A stretch of 64,000 nt of DNA from Pseudomonas poae (GTDB taxonomy: Bacteria; Pseudomonadota; Gammaproteobacteria; Pseudomonadales; Pseudomonadaceae): positions 20,439 to 84,438 of the forward strand of contig NZ_JYLI01000025.1 of assembly GCF_001439785.1 (NCBI RefSeq), in the 5' to 3' direction. Made by a program: the position numbers and the translations under genes. This document shows positions 42,093-51,347 of this stretch, piece after piece; positions within the stretch are counted from its first letter, which is position 1; each line of letters starts with the position of its first letter. The notes below the pieces were generated by a model, which searched no databases, was not told where the DNA came from, and saw nothing but the letters and a program-made list of their open reading frames with translations.

Positions 42093-42989
42093 TCAGCAGG
42101 CATAGCGCGCCAGCTTGGCCTGGATAAAATCCAGGAAGCACTGGATGCGCAGCGCCAGTTGCGAGTTGCGGTAGAACACAGCGTGGATCGGCTGACGATA
42201 CCCGCTGTTGAACGCCTCCAGCACCGGCACCAGGCGCCCCGCGCTGATATCTTCGCCGGTCATGAAATTCGACAGGCAGGCAATACCCTGCCCTTGCAGC
42301 GCCAGGTGCCGCAGGGTTTCGCCGCTGGACGCGACGATGGCAGGCTGGATCAGCCAGCGGTCGCCCTCCACATGGCGCAGCGGCCAGTGGTTGAGGGTCT
42401 CGGTCTGGCTGAAGCCCAGCAAGGTGTGCTGCGCCAGGTCAGCGACACTGGCCGGCGTGCCATATCGCTTGAGGTAGGCCGGGCTGGCCAGCACATGCAG
42501 CGGCGTGCAACCAAGGGCGCGCGCGTGCAGGGTCGAGTCAGCCAGTGCGCCGATGCGTATGGCAATGTCGGTGCTGTGTTCCAGCAGGTCGATGATCAGG
42601 TCATCGCTGTTGAGCTCCAGCTGGATCTGCGGGTACAAGGCTCGAAATTCGGCAATGTACGGCACGATCCCATGCAGCATGAACGGCACCGCGGCATTGA
42701 CCCGCAGCCGCCCGGCCGGGGTTTTCTGGCGCGACGACAGGTGCTCCTCCAGCTCATCCATCTGCGCCAGGATCCGCTTGGCCTGTTCGAAGAAGTACCG
42801 GCCCTCCTCCGTCAGGTCCATGCGCCGCGTGGTGCGGTTGATCAACGTGGTGTCGAGCTTGGCTTCCAGCCGCGAGAGCGTGCGGCTGACCGCCGAGGGC
42901 GTCTGCCCGACCTGCTCGGCCGCCGCCGAAATCGAGCCGCACTCGATCACGCTGACGAAAATCTGTAGCTCATCGGATCGGGCTTTCAA
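42093..42989 (-). CDS. LysR-family transcriptional regulator
   Basis: A 298-residue regulator. The winged helix-turn-helix is at 1-62 (FVSVIECGSISAAAEQVGQT, then PSAVSRTLSRLEAKL), followed by the LysR effector domain. It lies 31 bp downstream of mdaB on the same strand. In many Pseudomonas genomes a LysR gene next to a quinone reductase controls it, usually from a divergent position, so here the arrangement suggests co-transcription instead. Effector unknown. Confidence 0.88.
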   Translation of the reverse strand: MKARSDELQIFVSVIECGSISAAAEQVGQTPSAVSRTLSRLEAKLDTTLINRTTRRMDLTEEGRYFFEQAKRILAQMDELEEHLSSRQKTPAGRLRVNAAVPFMLHGIVPYIAEFRALYPQIQLELNSDDLIIDLLEHSTDIAIRIGALADSTLHARALGCTPLHVLASPAYLKRYGTPASVADLAQHTLLGFSQTETLNHWPLRHVEGDRWLIQPAIVASSGETLRHLALQGQGIACLSNFMTGEDISAGRLVPVLEAFNSGYRQPIHAVFYRNSQLALRIQCFLDFIQAKLARYAC

Positions 42990-43020
42990 GGGGCGGTCCT
43001 CATGATCGGTCGACGCAAGC

Positions 43021-43611
43021 TTACACCGACAGGCGCAGCACCTGCGCCAGATGCTGCTCGTAGCGCGCCACGTCGGCGTCGATGGCCGGGCGTTTCATCA
43101 CATCCACGCAGAGGAAGGTCGGCAAGGCGCTCATGCCGAGAAACTCATTGGCTTTGTGGAACGGGAAGTACACCGCGTCCACGCCCTTGGCTTCGAAGAA
43201 ATCGGCCGGGTCGTCAAAGGCCTGCTGCGGCGCGTTCCAGGTCAGCGACAGCATGTAGTGTTTGCCCTGAATCAGGCCCCCGCTGCCGTACTTCTGCGAG
43301 GCATCAGAACGCGTGCGACCATCGCTGGCGTACAGGCTGCCGTGGCCTTCGGTGAAGACTTCATCGATGTATTTCTTGACGATCCACGGCGCGCCCATCC
43401 ACCAGCCGGGCATCTGATAGATGATTACATCGGCCCAGAGGAACTTGGCCACTTCTTCGGCAACGTCATAGCCTTCGTTGATGTGGGTGACCTTGACGTC
43501 GAGGCCGCCACGGTCGAGCACGGCCACAGCGGCCTCATGCAGGGTGGCGTTGTAGCGGCCATCGGAATGGGCGAATTTTTTACCACCGTTGAGCAAAAGT
43601 ACTTTTTTCAT
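43021..43611 (-). CDS. mdaB: NAD(P)H:quinone oxidoreductase MdaB
   Basis: A 196-residue FAD enzyme with flavodoxin-like fold that reduces quinones by two electrons. It opens KKVLLLNGGKKFAHSDGRYN and has YQMPGWWMGAPWIVKKYIDEVFTEG and LSLTWNAPQQAFDD, all MdaB marks. Length agrees with E. coli MdaB (193). It protects against quinones and oxidative stress. The LysR gene follows on the same strand. Confidence 0.93.
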   Translation of the reverse strand: MKKVLLLNGGKKFAHSDGRYNATLHEAAVAVLDRGGLDVKVTHINEGYDVAEEVAKFLWADVIIYQMPGWWMGAPWIVKKYIDEVFTEGHGSLYASDGRTRSDASQKYGSGGLIQGKHYMLSLTWNAPQQAFDDPADFFEAKGVDAVYFPFHKANEFLGMSALPTFLCVDVMKRPAIDADVARYEQHLAQVLRLSV

Positions 43612-43735
43612 GGAAGGGGATCCTGAGGGTTATCAATACAGGCCGTCAGGCTATCGCTATCACCCGCCCGGAATAAGCGGCGGCAGAGCAAAATACAGTT
43701 GACCGGAACGCACGAATAAACCTCTATTCTTGAAT

Positions 43736-44500
43736 TCAGTCGCTGGTCAACAGGTGTGCGCCCAGCAGGGAGATCCCGATGAAGAACACCCGTCTGAACA
43801 GCACCGCGCTGATGCGCTGGCGCACCGCCTGCCCCAGCCACATCCCCAGCAGCGCGGGCACCAGCGCCAACGACGAGGCGCTGATTTCGCCAGCGCCCAG
43901 GCTGCCGTGCCAGGCCAGGCCTGCGGCCAGTGCCAGGGTCGATACACTGAACGACAGACCCAGGGCCTGCACCAGTTGGTCGCGACTCAGGCCAAGTGCT
44001 TGCAGACAAGGCACCGCCGGAATAACGAAGACGCCGGTGGCCGAGGTGATGATGCCGGTGATCCACCCGCACAGCGGCGCCAGCCAGCGCTCGGTAGGCG
44101 GCGTCATCCTGAACGTGGGCAGGCACAGACCGCTGAGCGCGTAAATCAACAACGCCGCGCCCAGTGCGCGCACCACCCATTGCTCGGCACCCATACCAAG
44201 CCAAAGCGTGCCCAGCCCCGTGCCGAGGAAGATCAGCAGCAGCATCAGCCATAGACGCTTGAGCAGCGCATTCAAATGGCCGCCGAACGCCAGTTGCCAG
44301 AGGTTGGTCACCATTGAAGGGATGATCAGCAATGCGGCAGCCTGTGCCGGCAACATAGCCAGGCCGAGCAGGCCCATCGCAACGGTGGGCAGGCCGAGGC
44401 CGATAATGCCCTTGACCATGCCGGCCAGCAGGAAAGTACCGATCACCAGTGCCGTCAGGGCTGGGCCGAGGTGTTGATAGAACGCGAGGAAGGTGGTCAT
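43736..44500 (-). CDS. TauE/SafE-family permease
   Basis: A 254-residue integral membrane protein of the TauE/SafE (DUF81) family, with eight helices and the two half-repeats GMVKGIIGLGLPTVAMGLL and GWITGIITSATGVFVIPAVP. Members export sulfonates or sulfite-type anions; this one is not placed next to sulfur genes. The ATG at 44500 gives the usual start MTTFLAFYQHLG. It is divergent from the LysR gene at 44659, its likely regulator, with a REP element between them. Confidence 0.87.
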   Translation of the reverse strand: MTTFLAFYQHLGPALTALVIGTFLLAGMVKGIIGLGLPTVAMGLLGLAMLPAQAAALLIIPSMVTNLWQLAFGGHLNALLKRLWLMLLLIFLGTGLGTLWLGMGAEQWVVRALGAALLIYALSGLCLPTFRMTPPTERWLAPLCGWITGIITSATGVFVIPAVPCLQALGLSRDQLVQALGLSFSVSTLALAAGLAWHGSLGAGEISASSLALVPALLGMWLGQAVRQRISAVLFRRVFFIGISLLGAHLLTSD

Positions 44501-44584
44501 GGGGCGATTATGGGGACTTCCGGCCGGATCGAAAATGCGGCATATACTGAGGCTGCCTCTTGTTTTGTGTGAGGCTGAGGGCCT

Positions 44585-44630
44585 TATCGGGAGCAAGCTT
44601 CAAATATGGGAGGGGCTTGCTCCCGATAGC
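44585..44630. repeat. Compact REP pair (GGGGGCTTGCTCCCGATAGC family)
   Basis: TATCGGGAGCAAGC and its complement GCTTGCTCCCGATA around TTCAAATATGGGAGGG. It lies inside the divergent promoter region of TauE and LysR. Confidence 0.7.
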
Positions 44631-44658
44631 GTCAGCCCAGTCAACGGATACCCCAGCC

Positions 44659-45567
44659 ATGCACTTTGACCTGATCGACCTGCGCCTCTACCTGCACATT
44701 CTCGACACCGGCAACATCACCGCCGGCGCCGCCCGCAGCCATCTGTCCCTGGCCGCCGCCAGTGCACGTATCCGCGCCATGGAAGCTTCGCTGGGCATTG
44801 CGTTTCTTGAGCGCGGCCGCCGTGGTGTCACGCCGACGCCCGCCGGCAAAGCCCTGGCCCGCCATGCACGACTGCTCCTGCAACAGGCTGACCACCTGCA
44901 ACAGGACCTGGCGGCATACGCCAACGGCGTCAAAGGCCAGGTGCGCCTGTTGTGCAACACCACCGCTCTCAGCGAATACCTGCCGGAGCTGCTGGCGGCG
45001 TTTCTACGCGAACACCCCAACCTCGATATCGACCTGCAGGAGTTGCCGAGCCTGCGAATCACCCAGGCCCTGCGCCAGGGCACGGCGGACCTGGGCATCA
45101 TCTCCGACGCGGTCGACACCCATGGCTTGCAAACCCTGCCCTTTCGCGATGACCCGCTGGTGCTGATCATGCCGCTGGATCATCCCTTGGCGGCCGCCCC
45201 GGTCAGCTTTATCGACAGCCTGCAACACACCCACGTCGGCCTGGCCGCCCATAGCGCGCTGGCGATCTACCTGGAGGAACAGGCACTGCACGCTGGGTTT
45301 CGTCTGCAAACCCGCATCCGCGCCGATGGCTTCGAGGGGCTGATGCGCATGGTGGCGGGTGGGGCAGGCATCGGCATCGTGCCGCAGGCCGCACTGGTGC
45401 GCGGGCCGTCGCCGTGCGACTTCAAGGCTCAGCCACTGGCGGAAGAGTGGGCCCGTCGTCGGTTGCTGTTGTGTGCACGCTCGTTCGAGCAGTTGCCGGG
45501 TTATGCCAAGGCGCTGTGGGATGCCTTGAGCAAGCCCCGCCCACATTTTGATCTTCATTCAACTTAA
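44659..45567 (+). CDS. LysR-family transcriptional regulator
   Basis: A 302-residue LysR protein. The DNA-binding part is ILDTGNITAGAARSHLSLAAASARIRAME (about 15-43), and the effector part is a periplasmic-binding-type fold (GQVRLLCNTTALSEYLPELL). The ATG at 44659 gives MHFDLIDLRLYLH, the normal start; the upstream extension runs through the REP element and is not coding. Divergent from the TauE permease, so that gene is the probable target. Confidence 0.87.
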   Translation: MHFDLIDLRLYLHILDTGNITAGAARSHLSLAAASARIRAMEASLGIAFLERGRRGVTPTPAGKALARHARLLLQQADHLQQDLAAYANGVKGQVRLLCNTTALSEYLPELLAAFLREHPNLDIDLQELPSLRITQALRQGTADLGIISDAVDTHGLQTLPFRDDPLVLIMPLDHPLAAAPVSFIDSLQHTHVGLAAHSALAIYLEEQALHAGFRLQTRIRADGFEGLMRMVAGGAGIGIVPQAALVRGPSPCDFKAQPLAEEWARRRLLLCARSFEQLPGYAKALWDALSKPRPHFDLHST

Positions 45568-45655
45568 GGTTCTGTAATATCTGCCCCCTCAGCGTCCGGG
45601 GATGGGTTTTGTGTGCAACCCATCCTGCGGAACAACAAGTAGAAGGTAATGTTTA

Positions 45656-47056
45656 ATGGCGGATGACACAGTTAACCCGGTGGGCCTCAAGCGTGGTCTG
45701 AAGAACCGGCACATTCAACTGATCGCCCTGGGCGGTGCGATTGGTACGGGACTGTTCCTCGGCTCGGCCGGGGTACTCAAGTCGGCGGGGCCGTCGATGA
45801 TCCTGGGATACGCGATTGCCGGTTTCATCGCGTTCCTGATGATGCGCCAGCTCGGCGAAATGATCGTCGAAGAGCCGGTGGCCGGTTCCTTCAGCCACTT
45901 TGCCCATAAATACTGGGGCGGCTACGCGGGCTTTCTGTCGGGCTGGAACTACTGGGTACTCTACGTGCTGGTGGGCATGGCCGAACTGACGGCGGTGGGC
46001 AAGTACATCCAGTTCTGGTGGCCGCAGATTCCGACCTGGGTCAGTGCACTGGTGTTCTTCGCCGCCGTGAACCTGATCAACACCCTGAACGTGAAGATCT
46101 TCGGTGAGGCCGAGTTCTGGTTCGCGATCATCAAGGTGGTGGCGATCGTCGGCATGATCATGCTCGGCGGCTACCTGCTGCTCAGCGGCGGCGGCGGCCC
46201 GCAGGCGTCGGTCAGCAACCTGTGGAGCCACGGGGGGTTCTTCCCCAACGGCGGCATGGGGCTGTTGATGGCCATGGCGTTCATCCTGTTCTCGTTCGGT
46301 GGCCTGGAGCTGGTGGGTATCACCGCCGCCGAAGCCAGCGAGCCGCGCAAGGTGATCCCCAAGGCGATCAACCAGGTGGTCTACCGCATTCTGATCTTCT
46401 ACGTCGGCGCGCTGACCGTGCTGTTGTCGCTGTACCCGTGGGACCAATTGCTGCAGACCCTCGGTGCCTCCGGCGACGCCTACAGCGGCAGCCCGTTTGT
46501 GCAGATCTTCTCGCTGATCGGCAACGACACCGCCGCGCATATCCTCAACTTCGTGGTGCTGACCGCGGCGCTGTCTGTGTACAACAGCGGCGTGTACTGC
46601 AACAGCCGCATGCTGTTCGGCCTGGCCGAGCAGGGCGATGCGCCCAAGGCGCTGATGAAGCTCAACAAGCAGGGCGTGCCGTTGCGAGCACTGGCGGTTT
46701 CGGCGCTGGTGACGCTGCTCTGCGTGGTGGTCAACTACGTGGCCCCCAAGAGCGCGCTGGAACTGCTGTTTGCACTGGCGGTTGCCTCGCTGATGATCAA
46801 CTGGGCGCTGATCAGCATCACCCACATCAAGTTCCGCAAGGCCATGGGCGAGCAAGGCGTGACGCCGTCGTTCAAGACCTTCTGGTTCCCGTTCAGCAAC
46901 TACCTGTGCCTGGCGTTCATGGTGATGATCATCAGCGTGATGCTGGCGATTCCGGGAATTCGCGAGTCGGTGTACGCGATGCCGGTGTGGGTGGGGATCA
47001 TCTACCTGGCCTATCGGTTTCGGACAAGAAACGCAAACGCTGCGCCAGCACACTGA
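45656..47056 (+). CDS. aroP: Aromatic amino-acid permease (AroP/PheP type)
   Basis: A 466-residue APC-superfamily permease with twelve helices. GGAIGTGLFLGSA (26-38) is the first-helix signature, and SFGGLELVGITAAEASEPRKVIPKA is the sixth-helix region of the amino-acid transporter family. Overall it is closest to AroP and PheP as I recall them, but the APC family is broad and lysine- or proline-specific relatives look similar. AGAAGG precedes the ATG at 45656. It stands alone, after a LysR gene. Confidence 0.8.
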   Translation: MADDTVNPVGLKRGLKNRHIQLIALGGAIGTGLFLGSAGVLKSAGPSMILGYAIAGFIAFLMMRQLGEMIVEEPVAGSFSHFAHKYWGGYAGFLSGWNYWVLYVLVGMAELTAVGKYIQFWWPQIPTWVSALVFFAAVNLINTLNVKIFGEAEFWFAIIKVVAIVGMIMLGGYLLLSGGGGPQASVSNLWSHGGFFPNGGMGLLMAMAFILFSFGGLELVGITAAEASEPRKVIPKAINQVVYRILIFYVGALTVLLSLYPWDQLLQTLGASGDAYSGSPFVQIFSLIGNDTAAHILNFVVLTAALSVYNSGVYCNSRMLFGLAEQGDAPKALMKLNKQGVPLRALAVSALVTLLCVVVNYVAPKSALELLFALAVASLMINWALISITHIKFRKAMGEQGVTPSFKTFWFPFSNYLCLAFMVMIISVMLAIPGIRESVYAMPVWVGIIYLAYRFRTRNANAAPAH

Positions 47057-47185
47057 TTGATGTGGGAAGGGGCGTCCCTTCCCCCACCTCATGCGCTTAC
47101 AGACATCCTGATGTCGAGTTCAGACCACTGACGCAACGCCCGAGGCCTTAGGGTGCATCCTTCCATTCCCTGCCTCGGAGTCATC

Positions 47186-47530
47186 ATGTCCAAGCCCATC
47201 ACCGTACTGCGCGACACCCATCCCCTGCCGGTCCTGGACGCGTGCAAATGGGAGAAGCTTGAAGGCGACCCTCACACCGTCAACCTCAACGCCTACACCA
47301 GCGAAGACGGCAGCAAGATCATGGGCACCTGGATCTGCACGCCGGGCAAGTGGTACGTGGAGTACGTGAAGTGGGAATACTGCCATTTCCAGGAAGGCTA
47401 TTGCGTGATCACGCCTGAGGGCATGGAGCCGATCCATTTGCGCGCCGGGGATATCTTTGTGGTGGAACCCGGAATGAAGGGCACGTGGGAAGTGGTGGAG
47501 ACGGTGCGCAAGTATTTTGTGTTTGCCTGA
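47186..47530 (+). CDS. Cupin-domain protein
   Basis: A 114-residue single-domain cupin of the EutQ/DUF861 type. The two cupin motifs are reduced (GTWICTPGKWYVEYVKWEYCHFQEGYCVITPEG and AGDIFVVEPGMKGTWEVVE); few histidines are left, so metal binding is doubtful. CGGAG lies 7 bases before the ATG at 47186. Function unknown. Confidence 0.83.
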   Translation: MSKPITVLRDTHPLPVLDACKWEKLEGDPHTVNLNAYTSEDGSKIMGTWICTPGKWYVEYVKWEYCHFQEGYCVITPEGMEPIHLRAGDIFVVEPGMKGTWEVVETVRKYFVFA

Positions 47531-47543
47531 TACGCGTTGTGGT

Positions 47544-47729
47544 TGTGGCGAGCGGGCAAGCCCCAATGCCGTTCAGTTAAGCGCAGATTTCCTGTGGCGA
47601 GCAGGCTTGTCCTGCGTTGGGCTGCGCAGCAGCCCCAAAGCCAGGCGCTGAGCCGTATCAGGTACACCGCGTTTTGCTGGAGTGGGGGCGCTTCGCCCCC
47701 CCCAACGCGGGGCAAGCCCGCTCGCCACA
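47544..47729. repeat. Long REP doublet (REPIN-like), copy C
   Basis: Nearly the same 185 bp as copy A at 8146-8329, in the same orientation and with the same spacer. Only a few substitutions differ, so one is a recent copy of the other. It separates the cupin gene from mmsB. Confidence 0.82.
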
Positions 47730-47746
47730 AAGGCGCAAAAGCCCTG

Positions 47747-48634
47747 TTATTTGGGTTTGCGATAGCTGTTGATGATCGCCGAAAAGTCCTTGCCCCCTTC
47801 CCCACGCTGGCTCATCGATTGATACAACTGCTGGGCCACCGCGCCGAGGATCACGGGTTGCCTGGCCTGGCGCGCCGCTTCGGTGGCCAGGCCCAAGTCC
47901 TTGAGCATCAGGTCGGCGCCGAAGCCGCCGGTGTAACCGCGCGATGACGGCGCGGTTTCGATCACGCCCGGCCATGGGTTGTAGGTGTCCGAACTCCAGC
48001 AGCGCCCGGTGGAGCTGTTGATGATGCCGGCCAGCACCTGGGTGTCGATGCCAAGGGCGTCGCCCAGGGCCATAGCTTCGCTGACACCCACCATGCTGAT
48101 GCCCAGCAAAAGGTTATTGCAGATCTTGGCGATTTGCCCGGTGCCCACCTCACCGCAATGCACAATGTTGCGCCCCATCTGCGCCAGCACCGGTTGCAGG
48201 GTGGCAAACAGCTGCGGCGTGGCGCCCACCATAAAGGTGAGCGTCCCGGCCTGCGCCCCACCCGTGCCGCCGGACACGGGTGCATCCGCCATCACCACAC
48301 CGTGTTCGGCGGCAGCCGCCGCCACGTCACGCGCGGTCTGCGGGTCGATGGTGCTGCAATCCACCGCCGGCACGCCTTGGCCGATACCGGCGAGTACACC
48401 ATCCTCATTGAGCCACACGCTGCGCACATGGGCAGCGGCCGGGAGCATGGTGATTACCAGTTCGGCGCCTTGGGCGGCGGCGCGCGGCGAGTCGCTGAGG
48501 GTGCCGCCCAATTCGGCGAGTTCCTTGAGCACGGCCTGGTTCAGGTCGAACAGGTTCAGCGCGTGGCCGGCCTTGATCAGGTTGCGGGCCATGGGTGCGC
48601 CCATGTTGCCCAGTCCGATAAATGCAATGTTCAT
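47747..48634 (-). CDS. mmsB: 3-Hydroxyisobutyrate dehydrogenase (MmsB)
   Basis: A 295-residue NAD enzyme of valine breakdown. GLGNMGAPMARNL (7-19) is the NAD loop, DAPVSGGTGGAQAGTL the substrate loop, and VGTGQIAKICNNLLLG holds the catalytic lysine. The ATG at 48634 has GGGGGAG upstream. It follows mmsA by 15 bp on the same strand. The product, methylmalonate semialdehyde, is the substrate of MmsA. Confidence 0.94.
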   Translation of the reverse strand: MNIAFIGLGNMGAPMARNLIKAGHALNLFDLNQAVLKELAELGGTLSDSPRAAAQGAELVITMLPAAAHVRSVWLNEDGVLAGIGQGVPAVDCSTIDPQTARDVAAAAAEHGVVMADAPVSGGTGGAQAGTLTFMVGATPQLFATLQPVLAQMGRNIVHCGEVGTGQIAKICNNLLLGISMVGVSEAMALGDALGIDTQVLAGIINSSTGRCWSSDTYNPWPGVIETAPSSRGYTGGFGADLMLKDLGLATEAARQARQPVILGAVAQQLYQSMSQRGEGGKDFSAIINSYRKPK

Positions 48635-48649
48635 GATCGTCTCCCCCAC

Positions 48650-50167
<1,518 letters not shown>

Positions 50168-50297
50168 GTGGTCTCCAAATCTTATAGTTATGCAGAGACA
50201 AGGCGCGTGAATCGCCTTGGAGGTGAGGCGTTCGGACTGTTTTTGGAGTATAGATGTGCAAATCTCTAATAAGAACGCACATAAAAGCCGGTCCAAT

Positions 50298-51245
50298 ATG
50301 CAAAAAAACATCACCTCACTGGGCTCCCTGAACTGGGATGACTTGAAGTTTTTCCTCGAAGTGGCCCGCACCCGCAAGGCCAGCGTTGCGGCCAAGCGCC
50401 TGGCGGTGGACTACACCACGGTATCGCGGCGCATTGCTTCGCTGGAAGTGTCCCTCGGCACGCTGCTGTTCGAAAAATCCCGCACCAACGGCTTCGTGCT
50501 CACCGCCGAGGGCCAGCGTTTGCTCGGTTACGCCGAATCCATCGAAAGCACCCTGCATATGGCCTGCGAGCAGGTGTCCGGCTCCGGCGTGGCGCTGTCC
50601 GGGCATGTGCGCATGGGCTGCACCGAGGGCTTTGGCAGCTTTTTCATCACGCCGCAGTTGAGCCACTTCGTCGACACCTACCCCGCCATCTCGGTGGACA
50701 TCCTGCCCCTGCCCCACTTCATCAGCCTGTCCAAGCGCGAAGCAGACATCGTCATCGCCCTGGAGCGCCCGGAACACGGGCCCTATGTGTGCTGCAAACT
50801 GTGCGATTACCAATTGCAGCTGTACGCGACCCAGGACTACCTCGACCAGCACCCGCCGATCCAGCGTCCGGCCGATTTGGCCGAGCATCCGTTTATCAGC
50901 TATGTGGATGATCTGGCGTTCAGTTCAGAGCTGCTGTACCTCGCCAATGTGGTGCCAGGCGCCAGCGCCAGCTTGCGCAGCACCAGCGTGATCGCGCAGT
51001 ACGTGGCGGCGCAGCAGGGCCGGTCGATGGCGATATTGCCGTGCTTTCTCGCGGCGCAGGATCCGCGCTTGCTGCCGGTGCTGGGGGAGCAGATTGCGAT
51101 CACGCGGCAGTTTTGGATGTACTGCAGGGAGGACTTGCGCAAGCTCAAACGGATCACCCTGTTGTGGGATTACATCCGTGAGGTGACGGAGCAGAACCGA
51201 GGGTTGTTGATGGGGGAAACGCGGGAGATGAGGTTTGCCGATTAA
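50298..51245 (+). CDS. LysR-family regulator divergent from mmsAB
   Basis: A 315-residue LysR protein. The helix-turn-helix lies at about 20-50 (TRKASVAAKRLAVDYTTVSRRIASLE), and the effector domain has GCTEGFGSFFITPQLSHFV. The start is the ATG at 50298 with no strong ribosome site. It is divergent from mmsA with 130 bp between, so it is the probable regulator. The known P. aeruginosa mmsAB operon uses an AraC-type protein, MmsR, so a LysR gene here is different. Confidence 0.86.
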   Translation: MQKNITSLGSLNWDDLKFFLEVARTRKASVAAKRLAVDYTTVSRRIASLEVSLGTLLFEKSRTNGFVLTAEGQRLLGYAESIESTLHMACEQVSGSGVALSGHVRMGCTEGFGSFFITPQLSHFVDTYPAISVDILPLPHFISLSKREADIVIALERPEHGPYVCCKLCDYQLQLYATQDYLDQHPPIQRPADLAEHPFISYVDDLAFSSELLYLANVVPGASASLRSTSVIAQYVAAQQGRSMAILPCFLAAQDPRLLPVLGEQIAITRQFWMYCREDLRKLKRITLLWDYIREVTEQNRGLLMGETREMRFAD

Positions 51246-51246
51246 A

Positions 51247-51335
51247 TGTGGACAGGAGGCTTGCTCCCGATAGCTGTGAGTCAGTGACCTATCAGTGCCT
51301 GACACTCTGCTATCGGGAGCAAGCCCCCTCCCACA
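51247..51335. repeat. REP doublet between LysR gene and recD
   Basis: TGTGGACAGGAGGCTTGCTCCCGATAGC and the inverted GCTATCGGGAGCAAGCCCCCTCCCACA, with a spacer whose own GTCAG/CTGAC arms also pair. It could end transcription from both sides. Confidence 0.75.
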
Positions 51336-51347
51336 CTTGATTGCATT

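Noticed and set aside
47060..47095. GTGGGAAGGGG / CCCTTCCCCCAC hairpin after the permease gene as a terminator
   Set aside because: No T-run follows on either strand; it is more likely a remnant of a REP core.
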